Numbered from the stretch's first letter, positions 35,004 through 44,992 are shown. The stretch: 64,000 bases of DNA from Acidilobaceae archaeon (GCA_025058835.1 JANXEI010000002.1:1-64000), one strand, 5' to 3'. The notes: generated by a model from the sequence alone, not told the origin. Numbers and translations: made by a program.

Positions 35004-36511
35004 TGGTTCTAGTGAGAGGTTCCGTGCTAGCAAGGGCGTTGGCGGCGCTTGGAGTATTGATAGTACTTATAGCTGCGCTCCTGATAGTGCCCTCTTTTCT
35101 CCAGGGCAGAGAGGGCACAACCACCACGCCCCCTTTGACCCCGACCACGCCCCTCGCTAACACCCCGACGGCCATCGCCACCACGCCCACACAGCCTACG
35201 GGGCCGATAACCCTCACCATCATAACTAGACATCCAGGAGAGATACAAGTAGCGGCGAAGAACGAGTTCCTAAAGTCCGAGATAGCAAAGAGGTACAACA
35301 TAAGGGACGTGGAGTTCTACTCAGTGGATCCAGTTGCGTGGGTCTCTGCCATTCAGAGGAGAGGGGATTTCGATATAGCATGGGGCGGAGGCCCCACCAT
35401 ATTCGACAACCTGCTCAGCAGGAACCTGCTGGCTCCCCTTGAGGGAGAGCCTGTCTCATCAGCACTAGCTCAGATACCCGACACCATTGCTGGGGCTCCC
35501 ATGAAAAGGGTGAGCGGAGGAAAAGTCTACTGGGCAGCAGCAAGCATAGCTAGCTTCGGCTTCACCGTCAACAACGAGGTGCTCAGCAAGTACAACCTCA
35601 AGACGCCTACCAGCTGGAGGGACCTCGGCTCTCCTGCGCTGGCAAGGCCTCTCGTGACAGAGTTCAAGCCCATGGTCTCGATAGCAGACCCGACAAGGTC
35701 CACGAGCCACACGAGGATGTTCCAGATAATCCTCCAAGCCTACGGGTGGGAGAGAGGGTGGGTAAACCTAACTGCCATGGCGGCAAACTCCCTCATAGAG
35801 GGAGGGAGCACGGAGGCTAGGGACAACGTGATAGCAGGCAAGGTGGCTGTGGCGATAACGATAGACTTCTTTGGGTATACAGCAATGCAGGCTAACCCTG
35901 CCACTAGGTACATCATCCCGCCGGGGGAGACCATAATAAACGGAGACCCCATAGCCCTGTTGGTGACCAGCAAGAACAAGGAGGCTGCAAAGGCCTTCAT
36001 AGCCTGGGTGCTGACGGAGGGGCAGAAGATATGGTTCAGGAGCGACATAAACAGGCTCCCCTCTAACCCCAAGGCCTTCGAGCTGCCGGAGGGGGCAGGA
36101 AGGAAGGACCTGAAGGAGGCCTTCGAGAGCGCCTTGAGGGCCAGGGGAATGCCATTTGACGATGAGAAGGCAATGAAGACGGAGAGGGCTATGCAGGCGT
36201 ATTTCAAGGCAACCCTCGTGGATCTCGACTCTCTGCTAAAGGAGGTCTGGAGGGCCCTCGTGAAGGCCCAGCTAGAAGGGAAAATAGACGAGAGGAGGTT
36301 CAACGAGTACCTGAGGAGGCTGGGCGAGCCCCTTGAGTACAGAGATCCTGTGACGGGCAGGACCGTCAAGTTCAGCGAGGAGGAGGCGGAGAAGGTGACT
36401 GCAGCGATCCAGGCCGATACCAGATTAGAGGAGAGTTACATGAGGGAGTGGAGAAGGGCAGCAGAGAGGAGATACGGAGAGCTCCTGGCCGAGATCAGGA
36501 GGTTTGGCTAG
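35003..36511 (+). CDS. ABC substrate-binding protein, Fe3+ (AfuA) type
   Basis: A 502-residue extracytoplasmic solute-binding protein. Residues 10-32 are a hydrophobic membrane anchor, 36-68 a Thr/Pro-rich linker (TTTTPPLTPTTP) that tethers the domain to the surface, and 70-400 the binding domain with typical AfuA-like segments (WGGGPTIFDNLL, PTSWRDLGSPALA). The C-terminal 90 residues are a charged helical extension not usual in bacterial homologues. It heads an operon with permease and ATPase. Iron is inferred from the family, and related systems move sulfate, polyamines or phosphonates. Confidence 0.8.
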   Translation: MVLVRGSVLARALAALGVLIVLIAALLIVPSFLQGREGTTTTPPLTPTTPLANTPTAIATTPTQPTGPITLTIITRHPGEIQVAAKNEFLKSEIAKRYNIRDVEFYSVDPVAWVSAIQRRGDFDIAWGGGPTIFDNLLSRNLLAPLEGEPVSSALAQIPDTIAGAPMKRVSGGKVYWAAASIASFGFTVNNEVLSKYNLKTPTSWRDLGSPALARPLVTEFKPMVSIADPTRSTSHTRMFQIILQAYGWERGWVNLTAMAANSLIEGGSTEARDNVIAGKVAVAITIDFFGYTAMQANPATRYIIPPGETIINGDPIALLVTSKNKEAAKAFIAWVLTEGQKIWFRSDINRLPSNPKAFELPEGAGRKDLKEAFESALRARGMPFDDEKAMKTERAMQAYFKATLVDLDSLLKEVWRALVKAQLEGKIDERRFNEYLRRLGEPLEYRDPVTGRTVKFSEEEAEKVTAAIQADTRLEESYMREWRRAAERRYGELLAEIRRFG

Positions 36512-38302
36512 TTGCTGCAGCTGCGCAGGGTGACCTATACCTTCGACGTCCCGCTCGCACTGCTCCTCCTACTCACTCTCTCCCTCTTTTCCCTGTTCCT
36601 GGTGCTGCCCCTCTCCTTCCTCATCCTCAGGCCTCTGACGGGCCTATCGCTAGAGCCTTTCCTCGACATGCTCAGATACCCTTACCTCAGCGTTCCACCC
36701 ATCGGCGAGTGGTACGTCATATCGGAGAGAGGGGAGTACAAGCTGCTACGGCTCCTCGGCATGAACTTCGGCGTCGTGCTCAACACCATCTTCATAGCCT
36801 CCGCCGTCACAGTGCTCTCCACCGTCATCGGCATACTGGTCGCTACCGTTATGGCAAGATATGACTTCCCTGGCAAGACACTGCTAAGGATAGCCTCCAT
36901 AATGCCCTTGCTCTACACTCCCTTTGTCGGCGCCTTCGTGCTGTACAAGATATTCGGCGACGGGGGCCTCATAGGCTCCCTCATGCTCTCCCTAGGCCTC
37001 CCCGTGGCCGTAGAGTTTGCAGGTATAGCCGGCGTCATAGTAGCTCAGACCATCATGTTCTGGCCCATCGTCTACCTCAACACTATGGCCTCCATGCTCC
37101 AGATAGACCCTACGCTGGAGGAGCAGGCTGAGAACATGGGTTCGAGGGGGCTCAGCCTGTACAGGACGATAACCCTCCCCCTGAGCCTGCCGGGAATAGC
37201 TGCTGGGGCTGGCCTCGTCTTCATCTTCTCAATGGAGGACCTGGCTGCCCCCCTTGCCTTCAAGGTGAGGGACGTGATGTCGGTTAGGATAGTGGAGAAC
37301 ATCCTTGCCTCCGGCAACATAGAGGAGCTGGGCACAGAGGTCGTTATTGTGGCAGGCCTCCTCCTCCTCATGGCTTTGGGCTGGTTCTTCGCCGTGAGGC
37401 ACTACGTTAGCCTCAAGCAATATGCAATGCTCTCAAGAGGGGGGAGGTGGAAGCCGCGCGTCTTCAAGCCAGGCCTTCTCGTCTCTGGCCTCATCTACTT
37501 CGTTGTGTTCCCCCTAGTGCTCTTCAGCGCCCTCCCGCAGATAGGCGTTTTCCTGTATGCCTTCTCTGAGAGCTGGAGGGGAACGCTCCCAGAGGGGTTC
37601 ACCTTCGATCACTTCGTTGCTGTGCTCTCAGATGACAACGTAGTGAGGGGTCTCAGGAACAGCGTGATCTACTCTCTTGCAGCCCTAGTGGTCATAGTAG
37701 TCATAGGTTCTACTAGCTCCTACCTGGTGAGCAGGCTGAACCTGCGGGGGATCTCAGCCCTTGACGCTCTTGTCATGAGCCCGCTAGCCATCCCAGGCCT
37801 CTCGATAGCCATGGGGCTCCTGGTGCTCTACGGAGTGCTCTTCAAGGACACGCCGCTAGATCCTTACGTAAACCCCGCCTTCTTGCTCGTAATAGGCTAT
37901 GCCATAAGGAAGAGCCCCTTCACAACCAGGGCCGTTTTCGCAGGCCTGCAACAGGTCCACAAGGCCCTGGAGGAGGCAGCCATGAACCTCGGGGCCTCCA
38001 GAACGCGCACTCTGTTCACAATAGTGCTCCCCCTCATAGGGCTCAACCTCATAGCCGGCTCCCTCATAAGCTTCGTGTACTCCATGAGCGAGGTGAGCAC
38101 TAGCATAACCGTGGGTTCCCTGAACAGGGAGCAAGCACCCCTCACTTACTATATATATGACTACCTAACTAGTGGATATGGGGGAGGAGCCTTCATTCAC
38201 CTGGCCTCGGCGATAGTTGCGCTAATGATAATAGTGCAGCTGGCGGCGATAGTCCTCTCGAACTACGTGCTCAAGTACAGGTACGCTTTCCTGGGGATCT
38301 GA
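36512..38302 (+). CDS. ABC permease, Fe3+ type, two-domain
   Basis: A 596-residue permease with two fused ABC-membrane domains of about six helices each, as in FbpB/ThiP-type iron permeases. The EAA coupling motifs read EEQAENMGSRGLSLYRTITLP in the first half and EEAAMNLGASRTRTLFTIV in the second. It begins at TTG 36512, immediately after the stop of the substrate-binding gene, so translation is tightly coupled. The ATPase gene starts one base after its stop. Confidence 0.88.
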   Translation: MLQLRRVTYTFDVPLALLLLLTLSLFSLFLVLPLSFLILRPLTGLSLEPFLDMLRYPYLSVPPIGEWYVISERGEYKLLRLLGMNFGVVLNTIFIASAVTVLSTVIGILVATVMARYDFPGKTLLRIASIMPLLYTPFVGAFVLYKIFGDGGLIGSLMLSLGLPVAVEFAGIAGVIVAQTIMFWPIVYLNTMASMLQIDPTLEEQAENMGSRGLSLYRTITLPLSLPGIAAGAGLVFIFSMEDLAAPLAFKVRDVMSVRIVENILASGNIEELGTEVVIVAGLLLLMALGWFFAVRHYVSLKQYAMLSRGGRWKPRVFKPGLLVSGLIYFVVFPLVLFSALPQIGVFLYAFSESWRGTLPEGFTFDHFVAVLSDDNVVRGLRNSVIYSLAALVVIVVIGSTSSYLVSRLNLRGISALDALVMSPLAIPGLSIAMGLLVLYGVLFKDTPLDPYVNPAFLLVIGYAIRKSPFTTRAVFAGLQQVHKALEEAAMNLGASRTRTLFTIVLPLIGLNLIAGSLISFVYSMSEVSTSITVGSLNREQAPLTYYIYDYLTSGYGGGAFIHLASAIVALMIIVQLAAIVLSNYVLKYRYAFLGI

Positions 38303-38303
38303 G

Positions 38304-39380
38304 ATGGGGGAGCTGGTGCTCGAGAGGATAACTAAGTACTACGGGCAGTTCAAGGCCCTGGACAACGTTTCCCTCCGCATAAACAGAGGGGAGATATTCA
38401 CCCTGCTAGGCCCCAGCGGTTGCGGCAAGTCCACCACTCTGAGGGTGATAGCGGGACTAGAGCTGCCGGAGGAGGGGAAGGTGTACCTGGATGGGGAGGA
38501 CATAACGCTCAAGAAACCTTACGAGAGGAGCACGGCCATGATGTTCCAGAACTATGCCCTCTGGCCCCACATGACGGTCTTCGACAACGTCGCTTACGGG
38601 CTGAAGATGAAGGGCTATGGGAGGGAGGAGATAAGGAAGAGGGTGAAGTGGGCGCTCGAGCTCGTGGGGCTCAGCGGCCTAGAGAACAGGTTCCCGCTCC
38701 AGCTCAGCGGGGGGCAGCAGCAGAGGGTCGCTCTGGCTAGAGCGATAGTAGTGGAGCCAAAGGTGCTCCTGCTCGACGAGCCCCTCAGCAACTTGGACGC
38801 AAAGCTGAGGGTGAGGGTGAGGGAGGAGATCGTGACCCTCCAGCGTAAGCTGGGAATAACTATGGTCTACGTTACTCACGACCAGGAGGAGGCAATGAGC
38901 ATAAGCGACAGGATAGCCATAATGGACAAGGGAAGAGTAGTGCAGGTGGGAACCCCCAAGGAGATATACCACAAGCCTACAAACTTCTTCGTCGCCACCT
39001 TCATGGGGAGGAGCAACGTGCTGAGGGGGGTCGTTAAGTCCGTCTCTGACGGGCTGTACCGGGTTGCCCTCGGCAAGGCCAGCCTTTATGGCATGGCTCC
39101 CGGCGAGAGGCCTGGCATAGGGGAGGACGTCGTGGTGGTGATCAGGCACGAGGCGGTGAGGAGGGCCTTGTCAGGGGAGGAGACAAACGTGCTAGAGGGC
39201 ACAGCAGAGAGGGTGAGCTTCATCGGCCTCGCCCTGCAAGTGAAGGTTCGGGTGGAGGAGGGCGTGAGTATCATAGGATACCTGAGAGGGGACGAGGAGG
39301 TGGAGGTGGGAGCTCCCATTAGAGTTGCAGTAAGCCCTGAGGACGTCAAGATATATCCCTTCTCTGCCCTGGAGGACTAG
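38304..39380 (+). CDS. ABC ATPase, Fe3+/polyamine type
   Basis: A 358-residue ATPase of the FbpC/PotA/MalK group. Walker A GPSGCGKST is at residues 36-44, the Q loop at FQNYALWP, the signature LSGGQQQR at 134-141, Walker B LLLDEP at 155-160 and the switch histidine in YVTHDQEEAM. A C-terminal TOBE domain spans about 240-355. It completes the three-gene transporter, and its stop is followed by a 64-base gap before the metallophosphoesterase gene. Confidence 0.9.
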   Translation: MGELVLERITKYYGQFKALDNVSLRINRGEIFTLLGPSGCGKSTTLRVIAGLELPEEGKVYLDGEDITLKKPYERSTAMMFQNYALWPHMTVFDNVAYGLKMKGYGREEIRKRVKWALELVGLSGLENRFPLQLSGGQQQRVALARAIVVEPKVLLLDEPLSNLDAKLRVRVREEIVTLQRKLGITMVYVTHDQEEAMSISDRIAIMDKGRVVQVGTPKEIYHKPTNFFVATFMGRSNVLRGVVKSVSDGLYRVALGKASLYGMAPGERPGIGEDVVVVIRHEAVRRALSGEETNVLEGTAERVSFIGLALQVKVRVEEGVSIIGYLRGDEEVEVGAPIRVAVSPEDVKIYPFSALED

Positions 39381-39444
39381 CTATATAGTCTCTTTACCTC
39401 TCCTTGTTTAGCTCCTCAGCCCACCCCTCCCCTCGGTGAGGAGA

Positions 39445-41445
39445 ATGAGGATTGCCCTCGTGCTCATAGCCCTCGTGCTGCTCTCGACGCAGGCTGCCCT
39501 AGCCTACGTGCCCGGCGTGGCAGCAGCTACGGAGCCGTACATAGTGTTGCCCTCCTACCTCTACCCAGTCCTCGTCAAGCCCGGCGAGAGCTTCAGCGTG
39601 GTGGTGAGGGGGGAAATAACGCCCTCCCAGGCAATGCTGGTAAGCCATAGAAGCTCCCACCCTCTCGCCCTGGAGGAGAGGGGGAGGGCAGAGCTGTTCA
39701 TAGACCCTACTTACACCTTCAGAGGCCAGCAGCTGAGGTTCAGGGTACCCTCGGACGCGGCTGACGGGCTGTACATGCTCATGATAAGGCACGAGAGGGG
39801 GCTCCTCTGGATGCCTAACGCTGTGATAGTAGACAGGGCTGGAGGGCCGAGGGAGAGCATAAGGATAGTTCATGTAACTGACACCCACTTCGGAGCAGAG
39901 CAGGGCGGTTACCCCAACAACTTCAAGCACACCCGCTACATAGCCCTCCTGAACACCCTCGTGGAGAAGCACAACGTTAAGCTCATAGTGTACACGGGGG
40001 ACCTGATCGATGTGGGCACTGACGTTCAGTCCTACCGCGACTTCTTCTCCGCTACTAGCCAGATAATGGCCCCTCAGCTGGCGCTTACGGGCAACCACGA
40101 CTGGTCGCAGGTGGTGGACACTAGGAGCCTAGTGGAGATGTACTATGGCAGATACATCGTGCCCTTTGTTGCCTGGAACTTCAGCTATGGCGACTTCATG
40201 TTCGTTGCCATAGACACCAAGTTCGAGGGCTATCCGGAGATGTGGCAGCTCGACTGGCTGGAGAGAACCGTTGCAGGGAGCCCTCACAGAGCGGTGATCA
40301 TCCTCATGCACCACCCCTACTTCAGCCAGGCTGGAACGTACAAAGGGAAGCCTGAGGACATCAGGGGGAGCGTATACAGCAGCTGGAGGACAGCGTGGGA
40401 GCAGGGGAGGAGGTTCATAGAGATAGTGGAGAAGTATAAGAACATAGTAGCGGTGCTGGCAGGCCACGTCCACAGGGATGCAGATGCGATATACGAGAGG
40501 GCTGATGGCTCTAGGGTTCACTTCATAACTACTGTCACTTCAAACCACGGCTACCCTGCGGGCTTCTACTGGGGGGTTAAGCTGCTGGAGATAAGGAGGA
40601 GCGGGGAGGTAAGGGTTCTCATCCCAGGCGGGAGGAGCTACTCCCCCACCGCGGGTAGCATAAACACGGAGAGCTTCCTCACCTTCGAGCTAAGGGACAG
40701 CAGGAGCACTGCCGTGTCCTGGTTCTGGAACAACACTGGCTTCGCCGATGTGGGGATAGAGGAGGTGGTGCTGCCTTTCTACCTTAACAAGACTGTGCCC
40801 ATGGACTCCTACAGGATCTTCGGCTCCCAGAACTCTGTGAGGAGGGTCGAGAGGTACGACCTAGGCCTCTACTACCTCTTCAAGGTCTACGCTGACCTCA
40901 GGAGCCCTGGCAAGCTGACCATAGCATCTTACGAGGATCGGACAGCGCCGAGGATAGAGCTCCCCGCCCTCCCCACGCCCGCCCTCAACAGGCCTTTCGT
41001 GATCATGGTGCAGGCAACAGATGAGGGATGGGGAGTGGAGAGTGTCTTCGCAGAGGTGAAGCTAGACGGGAAGACGGTGGCTAGAGTGAACGCTCTGAGG
41101 ACCGTGGAGCCCTCCCAGTTCAGGCTCCTATACGTCCCGAGGGCATATGGGGTATATGAGATAGTGATAAGGGCCGTGGACCTTGCAGGCAACGCGGCAG
41201 AGAGATCCATCAAGTTCTCCCTAGAAGATCCCGAAAAGCCCACGCCGTCTCCGACTCCATCCCCCACGCCTACGCCCACGCCAGCGCCGCCTCCTGCCCT
41301 GCCCACAGAGACCCCAAGCCCCATCAGCCCAATGCCCACGCCAACAGAAACAAGGTCAGGAGATAACATGCTCCTTAACGTACTGATAGTGCTCCTCGTG
41401 ATAGCCCTGGCTGCGGGAGCAGTCATTGCCTTCTTGAGAAGGTAA
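39445..41445 (+). CDS. surface-anchored calcineurin-like metallophosphoesterase
   Basis: A 666-residue exported phosphoesterase. It has a signal peptide at residues 1-20, the complete metallophosphatase motif set (VTDTHFG, TGDLID, TGNHDW, MHHPY, GHVHRD) between about 145 and 340, then two beta domains, a Pro/Thr/Ser-rich linker near 592-634 (tandem SPTP/TPTP units) and a terminal membrane anchor. It likely hydrolyses phosphomonoesters or diesters outside the cell. ATG 39445 follows ggtgagg; GTG 39436 is an alternative start. Confidence 0.87.
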   Translation: MRIALVLIALVLLSTQAALAYVPGVAAATEPYIVLPSYLYPVLVKPGESFSVVVRGEITPSQAMLVSHRSSHPLALEERGRAELFIDPTYTFRGQQLRFRVPSDAADGLYMLMIRHERGLLWMPNAVIVDRAGGPRESIRIVHVTDTHFGAEQGGYPNNFKHTRYIALLNTLVEKHNVKLIVYTGDLIDVGTDVQSYRDFFSATSQIMAPQLALTGNHDWSQVVDTRSLVEMYYGRYIVPFVAWNFSYGDFMFVAIDTKFEGYPEMWQLDWLERTVAGSPHRAVIILMHHPYFSQAGTYKGKPEDIRGSVYSSWRTAWEQGRRFIEIVEKYKNIVAVLAGHVHRDADAIYERADGSRVHFITTVTSNHGYPAGFYWGVKLLEIRRSGEVRVLIPGGRSYSPTAGSINTESFLTFELRDSRSTAVSWFWNNTGFADVGIEEVVLPFYLNKTVPMDSYRIFGSQNSVRRVERYDLGLYYLFKVYADLRSPGKLTIASYEDRTAPRIELPALPTPALNRPFVIMVQATDEGWGVESVFAEVKLDGKTVARVNALRTVEPSQFRLLYVPRAYGVYEIVIRAVDLAGNAAERSIKFSLEDPEKPTPSPTPSPTPTPTPAPPPALPTETPSPISPMPTPTETRSGDNMLLNVLIVLLVIALAAGAVIAFLRR

Positions 41446-41490
41446 TCCTTTATTACCTTACCTCTCCCCCTTTTACTTTAGAGGCATAGC
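41446..41490 (+). terminator. T-rich intergenic tail
   Basis: Pyrimidine runs (cctttattacctt, ccccctttta, cttta) follow the metallophosphoesterase stop. Such T-rich tracts act as archaeal terminators; the last part may also be a weak promoter for the flippase-like gene at 41491. Confidence 0.3.
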
Positions 41491-42300
41491 ATGCTAGTAG
41501 AAACGCTCGACGTGCTCTCGAGAGCCAGCGCCAGCCTGCTGATCCTCGCCATTGCGATCTATTCCCTCTCCATTTGCCTTGCCGGCCTGCGGTGGACCAT
41601 TGCGACGAGGGCCCCCCTCTCCAAAGCCTGGGTCTTCGTGGAGGCACTCCTTGTGGGCACTTTCGTGAACAACGTCCTCTCCTTCTCTGGCGCAGCAGGG
41701 GAGGTAGGCAGAGTCGGTTGGGCAAAGCTGAGGACAGACGTTCCCCTCCACAGGCTCGTGGCGGGGGCTCTCGCCGAGAGGGCGCTGGACTTCCTCATGG
41801 GAGCCCTTTACTTCCTCCTTGCAGCCCAGTTCCTCAAGACCCTCCTTCCCGCTCTGCTCTTGAGAAGAGGCGGGAGCCAGGTAGTGCAGGCAGTAAGGGC
41901 TGCAAAGGAGGTAGCCTCAGAGCCGCGGCTCTTCCTGCTCATCCTTCTGCTCTCCGCAGCCATCTGGCTCCTGGACTCCTTGAGGCTCCTCCTCATATCT
42001 CTCTCCTTCGGTGCCCAGATCAGCTTCTTGCTCGCCGTGACCCTGACGCTTATAGGGGTCCTGGCAAGGTTTACCCCAGTGCCCGCAGGCCTGGGCTTCA
42101 TGGAGGGGGGATTTGCGGGAGCCATGATAGCATATGGGCTCTCCGTAGGGGAGGCAGCGAGCATAATAGTAGCGGAGAGGTTCATCAGCACCCTCCTGCC
42201 CAGCCTCGTGGGAGGCCTGCTCGTAGCCTATAGAGGAGGCCTCAGCACGCTGAAGGCCGTTACGCGGGGCGGGAGCCTTGAGGATAGCCTTCGTAACTGA
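41491..42300 (+). CDS. flippase-like UPF0104/AglD-type membrane protein
   Basis: A 269-residue membrane protein of the lysylphosphatidylglycerol synthase transmembrane/UPF0104 family. The FVNNVLSFSGAAGEVGRVGW segment near residues 53-72 and PVPAGLGFMEGGFAGAM near 195-211, with a late ER pair, are its hallmarks. Archaeal AglD acts in N-glycan assembly, and others move lipids or lipid-linked sugars. It is the first gene of a three-gene overlapping cluster with a glycosyltransferase and a polysaccharide deacetylase. Confidence 0.8.
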   Translation: MLVETLDVLSRASASLLILAIAIYSLSICLAGLRWTIATRAPLSKAWVFVEALLVGTFVNNVLSFSGAAGEVGRVGWAKLRTDVPLHRLVAGALAERALDFLMGALYFLLAAQFLKTLLPALLLRRGGSQVVQAVRAAKEVASEPRLFLLILLLSAAIWLLDSLRLLLISLSFGAQISFLLAVTLTLIGVLARFTPVPAGLGFMEGGFAGAMIAYGLSVGEAASIIVAERFISTLLPSLVGGLLVAYRGGLSTLKAVTRGGSLEDSLRN

Positions 42301-43411
42301 CAGCTACAAGCCCAAGATAGGGGGCATCGAGAGCGCTGTGAGGAACATAGCCTACACGCTAGCGGAGGAGCACGAGGTTTTCGTCATAACGAGCGCCAGG
42401 AAGATCGGGGGGTACAGGGTAGAGGAGGATGGGCCAGTTAGAGTGGTGAGGGTGGACTCCGGCCGCCTCTACTACAAGGGCGTTACCCTGAACCCCCTCT
42501 CCGCCCTAACCCTCACTAAAGCGCTCAAGGAGCTCAAGCCCGATGTAGTTCACGGCCACGGCCTCTTTTCCACTCTCTCCCTTATAGGTGTCCTAGCAGC
42601 GAGGAGGTTGAAGAGGCCCTCCCTCCTCACTGCCCACTCCTTCATCGGCAGAGACACGCCGAGGTACGTAGTTGGCACCCTTCGTCTCTTGTTGCAGAGG
42701 GTAGACCTCGTCACCGCCGTGAGCAAAGCAGTGGCTGAGGAGGTGTACAAGAGGTTAAGGCCCAGGGAGATATTCGTCACCTACAACTGCGTCCGCATGG
42801 AAGAGTGGAGCAGAGAGGAGCCCCTAGAGCTCCCAGGGGACCCCGTCGTGGTGTCGGTGATCAGGCTGGTCCCAAGGAAGAACCCGCTAGCGTTGCTGAA
42901 GGTAGCAGAACGTATGAAGAGAGAGGCGCCGGGCGGAGTGCTCTACATAGTTGGGGACGGCGTCCTGAGGAAGCCCCTGGAGAGGAGGGCTCAGGCGAGA
43001 GGGCTGAACAACCTCGTCTTCCTCGGCGCTGCCAGCGGCGAGTCCCTGAGGAGAGTCCTAGCCGCATCTCACCTCTTCGTCCTCCCCACGAAGCTCGAGG
43101 CCTTCGGCCTCTCAGCTCTGGAAGCTATGGCAATGGGGATGCCTGTGGTGGCAATGCAGAGCGGAGGCGTGGCAGAGCTGGTGGAGGACGGCATCTCGGG
43201 GCTCCTCGCAAGGGACGAGGAGGAGCTGGCGGCGCTGACTGCCCGTCTAGCCTCCGACAGCGTTGCCTTGAAGGTAATGGGGGAGAGGGCTAGGGAGAGG
43301 GCTCAGCTGTTCGACTGCTCTCGAGTCGTCAGAATGTACCTGGATGCATATGAAAAGGCTCTCCAGTTAAGGTGCTGGGGGAAGAGGCTTGAGAGTAGCG
43401 TTGACATTTGA
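42278..43411 (+). CDS. glycosyltransferase family 4 protein
   Basis: A 377-residue GT-B enzyme. The N-terminal FVTDSYKPKIGGIESAVRN segment and the C-terminal EAFGLSALEAMAMGMPVVA sugar-nucleotide motif with its E-x7-E pair are diagnostic of the GT4 (PimB/MshA-like) family. It transfers a sugar from a nucleotide donor, probably to a lipid or glycan. TTG 42278 lies inside the flippase-like gene, and its end overlaps the deacetylase start by 23 bases, so the three genes form an operon. Confidence 0.88.
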   Translation: MRIAFVTDSYKPKIGGIESAVRNIAYTLAEEHEVFVITSARKIGGYRVEEDGPVRVVRVDSGRLYYKGVTLNPLSALTLTKALKELKPDVVHGHGLFSTLSLIGVLAARRLKRPSLLTAHSFIGRDTPRYVVGTLRLLLQRVDLVTAVSKAVAEEVYKRLRPREIFVTYNCVRMEEWSREEPLELPGDPVVVSVIRLVPRKNPLALLKVAERMKREAPGGVLYIVGDGVLRKPLERRAQARGLNNLVFLGAASGESLRRVLAASHLFVLPTKLEAFGLSALEAMAMGMPVVAMQSGGVAELVEDGISGLLARDEEELAALTARLASDSVALKVMGERARERAQLFDCSRVVRMYLDAYEKALQLRCWGKRLESSVDI

Positions 43412-44090
43412 CGTGGAGATGGACGCGCCCCCCTATCTCTCCAGCTGGAGGGGCGTGGACGAGGGACTGCCCATCATCCTTGAGGCGCTGAGGGAGAAGG
43501 GAGTTAGGGCTACCTTCTTCACGATCGGCATACTCGGCCAGCTAAGGCCAAAGGCGGTATATTCTATTGTGGAAGAGGGGCACGAGTTGGGCTGTCACGG
43601 CTACGATCATAAGAGGCTGGACAAGCTGCCCCTCCGGGAGGCTGCAGATAACGTGAGGAAGTGCATAAGGACGCTGAGGGACTTCGCAGATGTGGAAACC
43701 TTCAGGGCCCCCAACCTCAAGCTCCCTCCGCCGCTCCTCCACGTGCTGAGGGAGGAGGGGGTGAGGCTGGACTCGAGCGTAGCATGGTACAAGCCCCCCT
43801 TCCGCTTCGCCCCTACGGTAGAGGCAGGAGTCCTAAGGGTGCCTGCCAGCTACCCCAGCAGCGTTCTCAGGCTCCCCTGGACCCTCCTCAAGGCCCTCTT
43901 CCCCCCCGGGAGGGAGTACGTAGTGATCACCCATCCCTGGGAGTACGTGGAGCTCGTGGCACATCCAAGGCCTGATCTCACCATCGGCGTGGGGCGGCGG
44001 GTAGCGGAAAACCTGAGCAGGCTAATAGAGCACCTAAAGGGGTTGGGGTACGAGCTAGTCACTATGAGGGATCACATAACCAGGGGCTGA
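43389..44090 (+). CDS. polysaccharide deacetylase family protein
   Basis: A 233-residue NodB-homology (CE4) protein. The TFDVEMD motif at residues 6-12 carries the catalytic and metal Asp; His70 and His74 in GCHGYDHKRLD complete the metal site; the FRAPN segment near 99 is motif 3 and ITHPWEY near 178 a late motif. It would remove N-acetyl groups from amino-sugar chains of the cell surface. TTG 43389 lies inside the glycosyltransferase gene. There is no signal peptide, so it may act on cytoplasmic lipid-linked precursors. Confidence 0.85.
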   Translation: MRVALTFDVEMDAPPYLSSWRGVDEGLPIILEALREKGVRATFFTIGILGQLRPKAVYSIVEEGHELGCHGYDHKRLDKLPLREAADNVRKCIRTLRDFADVETFRAPNLKLPPPLLHVLREEGVRLDSSVAWYKPPFRFAPTVEAGVLRVPASYPSSVLRLPWTLLKALFPPGREYVVITHPWEYVELVAHPRPDLTIGVGRRVAENLSRLIEHLKGLGYELVTMRDHITRG

Positions 44091-44971
44091 CTCTCTTTCA
44101 GCCTCTCGTATAGATGAAGGGCAATAGCCAGGTCGAAGAGGGCATAGCCCACGCTCTTGTAGACCTTCACGTCGCCCCAGTCACAGCTCTCCCCCTTCAG
44201 AGCCCTAGAGAGCTCTAGGAGGCTAGAGGCAGCCCTCCACTCCTCGCTCTCCCCCCTCACGCCCTCCTCCGTGTCCACCAGGAGGCACCTGCTCCTCCTC
44301 ACTGCTGCCTCGTCCAGCTCCCTCACGGGCTTCGGCGCTCCCACGCTTGCAACTAGGGTGCCAGGCCTCAACCACTCGCCCATCACCACGGGCTGCCGGC
44401 TCGTGGTCGCAGCCACCACGGCATCTGCCCTTTCGTGTATCTCCTTGATGCTGGCAGTCCTCCCTCCCAGCTTCCTAGCTAGAGATTCAGCTTTCGAGGG
44501 GTCCCTGCTGTTCACTAGCAGCTCCGTGAAGCCCAAGACCTCGCCTATGACCCTCGCATGGTGCTCCCCCTGCACGCCTGCCCCTACTATGCCCAGGACG
44601 CCGTTCCTGTACCCAAGGGTCTTGAGGGCAAGTGCTGTGGCGGCTGCCGTCCTCCAGGCAGTAGCGGCAGCCGCGTCCGCCTCTAGCAGGATGTCCCCCC
44701 TTACCGGGTCAATGAGGAAGAGCGTCCCCCTCACGAGCGGCAGGCCTACCTTCGGCGCCTCTGGGAAGACTCCCACTACTTTTACCGCATAGTAGCCCTC
44801 CCCCGCGGCCGGCATGACCCCTAGCCATGAGCCCAGGTGCTCGACAGCAACCCTCGCGGGGGGCTTAGACGAGCTCAGGAGCACCCTCTCGATAGCTCTA
44901 ACGAGGCCCCGGGGATCTACCAGAGCACTCACCTCCATTCCGGAGAGCAGGTAGGTCAAAGACCTCACCAA
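44072..44971 (-). CDS. ornithine cyclodeaminase/mu-crystallin family protein
   Basis: A 299-residue NAD(P)-dependent enzyme. The Rossmann motif GIVGAGVQGEHHARV lies near residues 127-141, and an RTAAATALALK segment before it belongs to the family. Members include ornithine cyclodeaminase, alanine dehydrogenase and ketimine reductase; the substrate is not predictable. The TTG start at 44971 lies about 27 bases from the minus-strand TATA-like cttaatataac shared with the tatA region, so it is leaderless. It is convergent with the deacetylase gene, overlapping by 19 bases. Confidence 0.85.
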   Translation of the reverse strand: MVRSLTYLLSGMEVSALVDPRGLVRAIERVLLSSSKPPARVAVEHLGSWLGVMPAAGEGYYAVKVVGVFPEAPKVGLPLVRGTLFLIDPVRGDILLEADAAAATAWRTAAATALALKTLGYRNGVLGIVGAGVQGEHHARVIGEVLGFTELLVNSRDPSKAESLARKLGGRTASIKEIHERADAVVAATTSRQPVVMGEWLRPGTLVASVGAPKPVRELDEAAVRRSRCLLVDTEEGVRGESEEWRAASSLLELSRALKGESCDWGDVKVYKSVGYALFDLAIALHLYERLKESQPLVM

Positions 44972-44992
44972 TGCGCTATGTACTTCAACGAA

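Noticed and set aside
41230-41350. Short tandem units that look like a repeat array
   Set aside because: They encode a Pro/Thr/Ser linker in the metallophosphoesterase; units of 6 bases in frame are not CRISPR or satellite repeats.
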